From Xiphophorus maculatus (Eukaryota; Chordata; Actinopteri; Cyprinodontiformes; Poeciliidae): a DNA stretch of 64,000 nt. The notes beneath the pieces are model-generated. The model worked only from the letters and a program-made list of their open reading frames with translations. It made no database searches and was not told the origin of the DNA. The DNA lies in NCBI RefSeq assembly GCF_002775205.1, contig NC_036447.1:21620501-21684500 (forward strand), written 5' to 3'. Made by a program: the position numbers and the translations under genes. Positions 54,527 through 64,000 of the stretch are shown here, in pieces (the stretch's first letter is position 1; the number at the start of each line of letters is the position of its first letter).

Positions 54527-54915
54527 CAGTACAGACCAAAAGTTTGGACACACCTTTCTAATTCAATGAGTTTCCTTTATTTTCATGACTATTGACATTG
54601 TAGATTCACACTGAAGGCATCAAAACTATGAATAACACATGTGGAAATATGCACTAAACAAAAAAGTGTAAAACAACTGAAAATAGCCCTTATATTCTAG
54701 TTTCTTCAAAGTAGCAACCTTTTGCTGTGATTACTGCTTTGCACACACTCTGCATTTTCTTGATGAGCTTCAAGAGGTCGTCACCTGAAATGGTTTTCAC
54801 TTCATAGGTGTGTCCTGTCAGGTTAATAAGTGGGATTTCTTGCCTTATAAATAGTCATGAAAATAAAGAAAACCCATTGAATTAGAAGGTGTGTCCAAAC
54901 TTTTGGTCTGTACTG
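54527..54915. mobile_element. Tc1-family MITE with TA target duplication
   Basis: The left end cagtacagaccaaaagtttg and the right end, inverted, cagtacagaccaaaagtttg match exactly over at least 20 bp. TA dinucleotides flank both sides (54525-54526 and 54916-54917). The interior has words of a common teleost Tc1-like element (ttcttgatgagcttcaagag, ctgaaatggttttcacttca) but is deleted and non-coding. Confidence 0.88.
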
Positions 54916-55362
54916 TATGTAAACACACTTTGTAATGCAGTCAGTTCAAAGCATCCAACGTGAGCTCACTGGTTTAGCTATGTAGCTTAGCTAATCATTT
55001 AAAAGAGATGTTAATCATGCTGCAGCTGCTGGTGGGGCATTGCTCTAATTGAAACTCAAATTCGGCTTGGAGCCTCATCCAATCTCTGAACAGAAATATT
55101 ACAAAACAAGCATGACTTGAATAGAACGATGTAATTTTCATTGAGGGAAGAGCTGCAGCTCAGCAGAGGAAGCAGAGGGTGCAGCGTGCCACTGGCGCAG
55201 AGTGGTTTTAAAAAAATGATTGTTTAAATGAGGAAACAGTGATGCAGATCGGAGGGAAGCTGAGGTGAAGTCTCGTTTTCCTGTTGGGGGGGGGGGGATT
55301 TGTCATGACACTCAGATTCAAGCTGGTATGCAGTGGTTTTAGTTCACATCTGCTTTTCCTTC

Positions 55363-55363
<1 letters not shown>

Positions 55364-55444
<81 letters not shown>

Positions 55445-55463
55445 CGTGTGTGTGTGTGCGTGT
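55364..55463. repeat. (GT)n microsatellite
   Basis: About 100 bp of GT with a few GC interruptions. Open frames of Cys-Val or Thr-His repeats over it are artefacts. A G run (55285-55298) lies just upstream. Confidence 0.95.
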
Positions 55464-58055
55464 GAGTGAGTGAGCGCAAATGGGAGCCAAATTCCTCTGT
55501 TATTCCAGGGGTTGGGACGGGGTGGGGTAAAGGGAATTGGTTTGACATACAGACACACACACAGCACTTTCTGTTTTCGCTTATCATTTCTAGCTTTCTT
55601 ACAGTGGCTGCTCTTCATGCCTCCCACTTTTATTTTCTTCTAACTCACCTGTTTTCAAGCCGTCAGCCTCTTTCGATCATATGAGTCGATCTCAGGTGAT
55701 TGGGGATTGTGTGTGTGCTTTCACACCTTGAGGTCGGGATTGTGGAACCAAAGGGGCGTGGCTACCAAATCCCGACATTCACCTGCGGAGGTAATTTAAG
55801 TATGGGGTAAATTCCCTGGACCTGTCTGAACTTCTCATTTATTCTTTCTAAATACATTATGTGCTTTAATTACAAGGAAGATTTTGTGCACCAAACTCAA
55901 CGTCAGATTCTGTTTGCTTTGTATTGTATCATCACCTCACAGTCATCCCCATCTTGGAGCTCAGAGTGGAGATGGATTGTGATACGCCCTGTGTTGGTCC
56001 ATCTTATAAAAGCCCAATACAAGAAATCGAGGTTTGATTATTGTAACCTAAAAAATGTTAAGAATTCACTGGGTGTGAGAACTTCTGCAAAGTATCATAC
56101 AATAGTCAATAATGAAAGATGGTCATTTTTAAAAAAGTTTAAATAGAAGAGGTTCTAATATTGAGAATGTCCTGCTTATCATTCTTAGTTTCTCATTTTG
56201 GAACCTTTTTAAGCAAATAAGACACTATAATGTATAAATGAAAGGATCAGTCAACATCATATAGAACATTGTTGTGCTTTAGAGCATTCAAAATCATTAT
56301 GCAAAACGAGAAAGTCTTTCTACCAACATCTAATAAAGTTGTTTATTGAGTTTTGTTACATCTTTGTGTTAATTGTGCAATGTTACTGATTTATTAAGAG
56401 TTCTTGGAAAATACATTTTGCTTGAAACACCCGATTAAAGTTCAATTCAGTTTTGTCGTTGTTTAGCAAAATTAACCTCCCGCCTGCTCTTTGTCGTCAA
56501 TTCGGCATCGTGTGAGTCAGCCCTTTGGAAATTTGCTTGACGTGTTTCTTGTCAGTTTAACATTGCGTAAGCCTCTGAAGGGAAAGACAGTAACCACTTC
56601 AAATATTTCCTACCCAGTATCTAAATGTGAACGGCTGGACTAAACTACCTGCTGAAAACATAACAGCTGATTCCTCTTCTGGGAGGTTCATCTGGGAAAG
56701 GTCTCACTAATATTTGTTTTTGTTTCTGGGACTCGGTCGTCTGGAGTCTGGCCTCTTTATTCCTTTGCTTCCTGTTGGCATTGATTGTCAATGACCCCCT
56801 CACTGAATACCAAAGAAGTTTCCAAGTACTGCCGTCCTCAGGGAAACGATAATTCAACTGGGCTATTTTCCTCAGAAAGGCATAAAAACCGAACTGAAAG
56901 GGACAAAACATTCCTACGTATCGACACTACATGTTGTTTGAAAGCTATATTTACTTGGAAGTCAGATTTTCCAGACATTGGAAAAATAAACTGGAAAATT
57001 CTCTTCAGTGAGAATTAAACTTGGGAAAACTTGGGAGTTTCCTCACTCCAAATCCAATATGTTTACATGGCGGCCATATTGGGATAGATGTGACAGTAAA
57101 GTGTTTATTTACAGTTTTTATCTCTTTAAATCTTTCACACACAGTAGTCTACAGCATGTTTTTTTATTGCTTGCATACAACTACAGTCATATTCAATCAA
57201 TTTGATTATTGAAGCAAAATTGATAGAAAAGAAATGCTTGCTAAAATCTACAGTGTTAAAGCCAGTCTGCTTTCAGTTGTGAATCGAGTAATATTCATTA
57301 GCTAATGTTTCTGGGACAGTTCTTTTTGATATTAATATTGTGGAAACTGATGTAGAAATGATAAATATGCTGATATCGTGCAATTCTGCCATCTTCCTCG
57401 TTTCCATTCTCAGTTTGGACTTCGTCTACGTGCCTAAATCTTTATTTGACCTTTGTGAATATTGTTTCATCTGTTTTTATCTCAGTTTGACTCAAACACA
57501 TGCTGGATTGTGATTGGTTGATTCAACATTTACAAGCATTTAATGACACACACGTGAATACAGATGTTAACGTAAACACGGTTTATAAACTTAAATAAAT
57601 GTGGGAAAGAAGAATTTGAAAAAGGAAACTCACATTTTGATTTTAGTGACGATTTTAAGTAAGTTTTGTGAAAAACAGTAGCTTTATTTTTAAAAAGCTT
57701 TCATTCAATATTTTTGTGTTTAGTTTTTCACACAACACTTGATGAATCTGAAAAGTGATGCTGCAGTAAACATGAATACTGCAAAGCACTTTCCAGAAAC
57801 AGGACTGTTTGTCAGCAGCTTCTTCCAGACGTTTTTCCCGTCTGTTTGTTCAGTAGCAACTTTTTGCAGATAGAAATGTTTTGTGTGGAAGGGGTGCACA
57901 CGCGCGTTAACACGCCGCCGCTCCGCTCCTTTGTCCTGTCTGGTGTCAGTTAGCGCTGCCTTTGTTCTGCGCTGACGCCCTTAGTTTCAGATGAGAAAAT
58001 TTGACACTAACCCACAGGGCGGTCCCTCCCTTCCCGAACCGACCCAGTCTCCCAC

Positions 58056-58060
<5 letters not shown>

Positions 58061-58090
<30 letters not shown>
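58061..58090. repeat. (AC)n microsatellite
   Basis: Thirty bases of alternating A and C, near a duplicated phrase: atctgacctttgtgga(c) attgtttcatctgt at about 58099-58133 repeats 57445-57475. Confidence 0.9.
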
Positions 58091-58093
<3 letters not shown>

Positions 58094-59613
58094 TCTCTAT
58101 CTGACCTTTGTGGACATTGTTTCATCTGTGTCTTTATCTCCGTTTGACTCAAACGCATCTTTCTCCATCAGCCCTGCTGCGAACGTCTCATCCCACAGCG
58201 AGCGGCCGAGCTTCTTAACTCGTGTTTCTTTGTTGCCCTTTAATTTGGGTTTGTGTTGCAGTTAAACTTTCACAGACCTGGATGGCCTGTTGAAGGGAAA
58301 TGAGGAGAGGAATGGCTGGAAGAGACTTCTTTGTTGTTTCATCCCTCTTTTATTTGAAGCCTGAGGCCATGCTGTTGTTCTGGCTTTGGTCAGACTGAAC
58401 ACATAACTCTGTCTTTGTGTCAGACTGGCAGCGCTTATAAAATACCACAACTATGAAATCTTCAGTCCAAAATATCTGTTGAGTTAAGTGCTTAATACCA
58501 CGTTCCCAGACAGTCTGGGTCAACGGAGAAAATTAAATTAAGAAAATAAAAGAATGTTTTTATTTTCCTACTTTGTTACTTAGCACATCGTGTCCTTCCT
58601 TCCCCTCTCCATCCTCTTTCCTTTCTTCCTTTCTTCTTCGCACTCTAACTTGTATCCTTCTGTTCTTCCTGCTTTACTTTATTTCCTCCCTTGTGTCCTA
58701 CCATCATTTCTTTCCTTCCTTCCATCCCATCTGGTATAATACATCTCCTGCATCAAATTCTTGTTTTAGTTGAGTATTTTATACTTTCAAAATGTTTTTA
58801 TAAACATAAACAACTCGAGAACTTTGAGAAGCTGAATATGGAAAAGTGTGTTAATTCTGTAGAAAAAAAACATTCGCTAAAAATACAGATTTTAATGAAA
58901 AATGTAGCAAATATTGCATTTTCTATAGCCATTCCTCTTCCTCCAACACTCCTTGCCTTCTCATGATGCGTTACATGTTTTACAAGCTGGGGTTAATATT
59001 TAAATATCAGGCGGTAACCCGTTCATCCGCATTCTTCTCTGTGCTTTCTTTGGAAATGCCCCGACACAATCCAGGTCGTAATGGCTGGTCGCTTCCTGTG
59101 TCCAGAGAGGCAGACCCAGCAGAAACCTGGAGCAGAACAATAGTTCACTGTAGGTGGATGGATTTAGAGATTACGCTGCTGTAATGACGCTCAGGACTTC
59201 ACTGCTGACGCTCAGAGTTCCCACAGGGATTTGAACCGCAGCAGGAAGTGGAGGTCAGAAATGTGCTTTTCTATCTGAACGACTTCCCTTCAGGAATAAA
59301 TACCCACAAATATCAGAGAAAGGAAGGTGTTATGTTACTCTGTACTCACAGGTGATGTAGAGCTAATAAAAGATTAGGAAAAGCACATAATGGCTCCTGC
59401 AGGCCTGGTGGTGCTTGATCAGCTGGAAAATAAATGCAGGTAAAAGGAAGTCATGGCTCAGCACAGGCCCGTCACGATAACACATTTCTCTGGACAATAA
59501 ATTGTTCCAGAACTTATTGCGATAAACGATAATATTGTTGTTTTGAGACACTTTTCAAGGAATATAGCGGTAATGGGAAAATAATAATGCAAGAGCACAT
59601 TCTAAAAACTTTA

Positions 59614-61729
59614 GGTAACACTTTATTTGACGGGTTGTGAATAAGACTGTCATGACACCGTCATAAACATGACATAACACCGTCATAAACATGACATAAC
59701 ACCATCATAAACATGACATAACACCATCATGAACATGACATAACACCATCATGAACATGACATAACACCATCATGAACATGACATGACACCGTCATAAAC
59801 ATGACATAACACCGTCATAAACATGACATGACACCGTCATAAACATGACATAACAACCTGTCATGAACATGAGTAAGTCTTCATGGATATTTATGACTGT
59901 TGTCATAAAGTGTCATTCGGTAAATCATGACTTTTCATAAAAAGTTGACGTTATTCAAAATGTCTTTGTTATGACAACTTTACATTAACCAAGAAATCAT
60001 GATCTGACATAAATTTGTTATAAAAGTATTACTGATTAAACTTTAGCTTTAATAACATAAAGCTACATAATTTTTAAAGTTTAATGAGTAATACTTTTAT
60101 AACAAATTTATGTCAGATCATGATTTCTTGGTTAATGTCAAGTTGTCATAACAAAGACATTTTGAATAACGTCAACTTTTTATGAAAAGTCATGATTTAC
60201 CGAATGACACTTTATGACAACAGTCATAAATATTCATGAAGACTCACTCATGTTCATGACAGGTTGTTATGTCATGTTTATGACAGGTTGTTATGTCATG
60301 TTTATGACAGGTTGTTATGTCATGTTTATGACAGGTTGTTATGTCATGTTTATGACGGTGTCATGTCATGTTTATGACGGTGTTATGTCATGTTTATGAC
60401 AGGTTGTTATGTCATGTTTATGACGGTGTTATGTCATGTTTATGACGGTGTTATGTCATGTTTATGACAGGTTGTTTTGTCATGTTTATGACGGTGTCAT
60501 GTCATGTTTATGACGTTGTTATGTCATGTTTATGACAGGTTGTTATGTCATGTTTATGACGGTGTCATGACATGTTTATGACGGTGTCATGTCATGTTTA
60601 TGACGGTGTTATGTCATGTTTATGACAGGTTGTTATGTCATGTTTATGACGGTGTTATGTCATGTTTATGACAGGTTGTTATGTCATGTTTATGACGTTG
60701 TTATGTCATGTTTATGACAGGTTGTTATGTCATGTTTATGACGGTGTTATGTTATGTTTATGACGGTGTTATGTCATGTTTATGACAGGTTGTTATGTCA
60801 TGTTTATGACGGTGTTATGTCATGTTTATGACGGTGATATGTCATGTTTATGACAGGTTGTTATGTCATGTTTATGACGTGTCATGACATGTTTATGACG
60901 GTGTTATGTCATGTTTATGACGGTGTTATGTCATGTTTATGACGGTGTTATGTCATGTTTATGACGGTGTTATGTCATGTTTATGACGTTGTTATGTCAT
61001 GTTTATGACAGGTTGTTATGTCATGTTTATGATGGTGTTATGTCATGTTTATGACAGGTTGTTATGTCATGTTTATGACGGTGATATGACATGTTTATGA
61101 CGGTGTTATGTCATGTTTATGACGGTGTTATGTCATGTTTATGACGGTGATATGTCATGTTTATGACGGTGTTATGTCATGTTTATGACGGTGATATGTC
61201 ATGTTTATGACGGTGTTATGTCATGTTTATGACGGTGTTATGTCATGTTTATGACAGGTTGTTATGTCATGTTTATGACGGTGTTATGTCATGTTTATGA
61301 CAGGTTGATATGTCATGTTTATGACGGTGTCATGACATGTTTATGACGGTGTCATGTCATGTTTATGACGGTGTTATGTCATGTTTATGACGGTGATATG
61401 TCATGTTTATGACGGTGTTATGTCATGTTTATGACGGTGATATGTCATGTTTATGACGGTGTTATGTCATGTTTATGACGGTGTTATGTCATGTTTATGA
61501 CAGGTTGTTATGTCATGTTTATGACGGTGTTATGTCATGTTTATGACAGGTTGATATGTCATGTTTATGACGGTGTCATGACATGTTTATGACGGTGTCA
61601 TGTCATGTTTATGACGGTGTTATGTCATGTTTATGATGGTGTTATGTCATTTTCATGACAGGTTGTTATGTCATGTTTATGACGGTGTCATGACAGTCTT
61701 ATTCACAACCCGTCAAATAAAGTGCTACC
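59614..61729. mobile_element. palindromic (foldback) element with a one-sided minisatellite expansion
   Basis: The ends ggtaacactttatttgacgg and, inverted, ggtagcactttatttgacgg continue as a long terminal inverted repeat. The axis is at about 60060: 60021-60045 pairs with 60075-60099 with one mismatch, around a 29-nt centre that holds a smaller hairpin gcttta...taaagc. The left arm is about 430 bp with about ten 22-bp units. The right arm is about 1655 bp with about 60 units of 22 or 24 bp. Flanking octamers AAACTTTA (59606-59613) and CAGCTTTA (61730-61737) agree at 6 of 8 positions, consistent with an old hAT-type 8-bp duplication. No protein is encoded. Confidence 0.85.
60250..61693 (+). 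repeat. 22/24-bp minisatellite array
   Basis: The unit is ttatgtcatgtttatgac followed by ggtg (22 bp) or aggttg (24 bp), with occasional tgtcatgaca, gatatg and gttg variants. Each unit contains gtcat-gttt-atgac, a 5-bp stem with a 4-nt loop. A block of about 246 bp (about 61147-61392) is repeated directly after itself (61393-61640), which is a higher-order duplication. Confidence 0.93.
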
Positions 61730-64000
61730 CAGCTTTAAATTCTAATGAAAACTTTAACTTTAAATTATAGTGAACATTTAACACTGAAACTGGAAGACAT
61801 TTTAAATATCCAAAATAAATTGACAAAACAACAAATAAAATGAATTTTGAAGTTTTCGTAAACAAAATTGTCCTTGAGAAACAGGACAAGTTGAGACCAA
61901 AGCACCAAACTGAAGACTTTTATCATCTAGTTTTTGGTAGAAAGAGAGAGAGAAAGACATAAATGATAAATCATGCCAATGGAAATTATTGAGTTTGTTT
62001 GAATTTATAATGCAGTTAATTGATTTATTGATTATTGTGACCGGCCGAGGTAAGCATAATGGATTTAGAGCTCTTAGCTCGCCGACAGAAGGCAACATGT
62101 GCATCTCAATCATTTCATTTCGTCATGAGGGAAGAACCTTATGTGCAAGACTAGAAACATCATCTGAAGATATCAGCCAGGAAGTAAAGCTTTAAAGTGC
62201 CGGTAGGGCTGCAAAGGTCAGAGATACACATCTTTACCAAAAAGAGACGCTGTACTTGTCCTTCAGGACATTTGGACCAAGTTCCAGAAAACGTCAGTAT
62301 TTTTTGATTTGCAAATCCGTTACATGTCTTTTCTTGAGTAATCTCTTTTGTTAAAGTTGTCGTTGATCCCAGCATGAAATTCTTCTCTCTTTTTTTGGTT
62401 TTGGAAACTATTTACGACATTTACATAAACTCAGGAATTCACTCAGTGAAGGAGGTCACTGTATCAAACAACCAGCTGAAGCTTCTCCCTCTTCTCTCCT
62501 ATTTTTATCTGGTTTTATTCACCTTCAGTTCAGAAACCATTTTTATTTCTGACTTTTATAGACAACAAAGATAGAGACAGGACGAGGAGAACAACTTTGA
62601 ATCTGATAACATTAGAGACAATGGCTGCGTTTCTTTCTAAATGATGAAACAAACTGTGAGCGATCCATTAGCCTACAAAAACCAGTGAAAGCTAAACATC
62701 AGTAATAGTTTTTACACTTTATTTGTGCAATATCTTTAACTTCATAGTCTCAAAAATAAACATTTTGGTGTTTTAAAGAAAGCAGGGATTTTTAATCTAC
62801 CAATTCTGTAGAGATCTCTAGTTTCTTTTCTTCTGACAATGATGACAGTGAAGCCAAAGGAAGATAGAAAGAAACACAAAGAGGCTTTTATTTCAACAGG
62901 AACCAACGCAGCGCTGCCACAAAATGTTTCCAATCCACTCACACAACCGCCTCACATGTTCCACTGAGAGCGCAGCGGATGTCAGGGTGGATTAATAAAA
63001 TGCGTATAAAGCACACTGATCAGGCTGAACTTTAAATTTATCTTTACTGAGGAAGTATTCACACTCCTTCACTAATTTGTCCCGCGCCTTGTTACATCCC
63101 ACAGTTTTTCTAAAATCAGTCCTAGTGCAGCTTTCTTTAACATGACTGATATATGATTATTCACACTTTACGCCAAAACATTTAACGCTTTTTTAAGAGC
63201 CTAACTCAAAACGTCTTGGTTTTAATTCTACACTTAATGCTTTATCTTTTCAGAACGGCTATAGGCTGTGGTAACAAAAAGTTCTGTGTCATTGTACGAT
63301 TTTTTGTAAAAGCTGAACTTTGACTCAGACAACCAAGCAGTTCAAAATGTAGATTTCACCTGCAGTTGGTGTAATGTCCAACAGGGGGCGCGGTATCCCC
63401 ACTGGAGATTTGTGTCGTGTATATAGTCTCAGTAATTACTCTTAAAACGCCTTTAAAATGCAATATAATCACATAACATATGATTATCTTCAGGAAAAAG
63501 AGAGGAAAAAGCCGGTCATGCTTTGAACCAGATCTACGTTGTGATTAATGATAAATGCTTAGTTTCTGTTTTGCCCTGCTGCTCAGTTTCAGTGGAGTCA
63601 AATTCAAAAGGTTCACAATCCCAAACAGGAACTCCCAAACCCACATCCACGTCATCTCAGTTGAATGTTTTGAGTGAGATCAGAAGTTTCAGATCATATT
63701 TGAGGAAAAAAAGACAGATACTTTATACTGTTGTTGTCAAACAAAGGTAAATAAAAACCCAGATAATGTTAAAACTACAAAATCATATTTTGTTCACCGT
63801 CTCCCTTCAATGTGTATTATTTGCGAAAGTAATTTTTTGCAAATACTTTGTGCAATTTGAAGAAAAAAAAAAATCATTTTCCACATTAAGTCGTGTTGCA
63901 AACATTAAATGTAGGGATTTAAGGTGATAAAGTAATGCTTGATTGGAAGGAAAATCAGACATGATTTATAAACATTATTACAAAATTGAGAGCATCAGTT

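Larger units (their letters stand above)
59466..62046. mobile_element. hAT-like repeat hosting the palindromic element
   Basis: The left part begins ggcccgtcacgataacac and the right part ends attattgtgaccggcc, whose inverse ggccggtcacaataat resembles the left end. The left piece continues to 59613 and the right resumes at about 61730, so the palindromic element lies inside it. The class is inferred from end pattern. Confidence 0.5.
53683..64000 (+). other. long first part of G-alpha intron 2
   Basis: No further G-alpha exon (switch regions, DxxGQ, NKxD or TCAT-like motifs) was recognised up to the window end, so this is treated as intron. It contains a Tc1 MITE (54527-54915), a GT microsatellite (55364-55463), an AC microsatellite (58061-58090), a pyrimidine-rich stretch (58590-58735), the palindromic array (59614-61729) and only short unconvincing open frames. 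Confidence 0.5.

Noticed and set aside
55208-55627. Open frame of 139 codons with Thr-His repeats
   Set aside because: Translation of the (GT)n/(CA)n microsatellite.
60214-60399. Open frame of repeating MFMTGCYV residues
   Set aside because: It is a by-product of the 22/24-bp minisatellite; frames change with every 22- or 24-bp unit.
59614-61729. CRISPR-like array
   Set aside because: There are no unique spacers: the units are contiguous with only 2-bp length variants, and the genome is vertebrate.
63523-63750. Candidate G-alpha downstream exon
   Set aside because: The residues SVESNSKGSQSQTGTPKPTS and the rest share no G-alpha motif and there is no fitting phase.

Overview
This window looks like nuclear DNA from a teleost fish, probably a percomorph. 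It holds intron-split vertebrate genes, many teleost-type DNA transposon fragments and a tRNA-derived SINE, and long AT and GT microsatellites. The species cannot be named from sequence alone. Every gene I could support lies on the + strand.

Layout: (1) 1-6354 is the region upstream of mafg, mostly AT-rich with repeat fragments. It contains a near-perfect Maf recognition element at 4805-4817. (2) 6355-6968 codes for the small Maf transcription factor MafG in two coding exons, followed by a candidate long 3' UTR reaching about 14.58 kb and interrupted by transposon copies. (3) 14.6-19.1 kb is intergenic. (4) 19125-33243 is ccp110 (centriolar protein CP110), ten coding exons including one of 2.6 kb that carries an in-frame GCT/GAT tandem repeat. 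(5) 33.2-35.0 kb is intergenic, with a decayed LINE RNase H fragment. (6) 34983-39657 is sirt7, ten coding exons, one intron of the GC-AG type. (7) 42173-49289 is pcyt2 (ethanolamine-phosphate cytidylyltransferase), twelve coding exons. (8) 53352-53682 holds the first two coding exons of a divergent G-protein alpha subunit, best matched to the Gv class. The rest of that gene should lie beyond the window, because the following intron is longer than 10 kb. (9) Inside that intron sits an unusual 2.1 kb palindromic element whose right arm has grown into an array of about 60 units of 22/24 bp, nested in a second transposon-like repeat.

The genes do not form a single pathway. MafG, SIRT7 and PCYT2 are neighbours on human 17q25, so this is a conserved syntenic block. 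CCP110 is on human 16p, so its position between mafg and sirt7 is a rearrangement relative to mammals. Exon boundaries were placed by reading GT/AG (or GC/AG) junctions, checking phase through each gene, and comparing with remembered human proteins. No alignment or database search was run.
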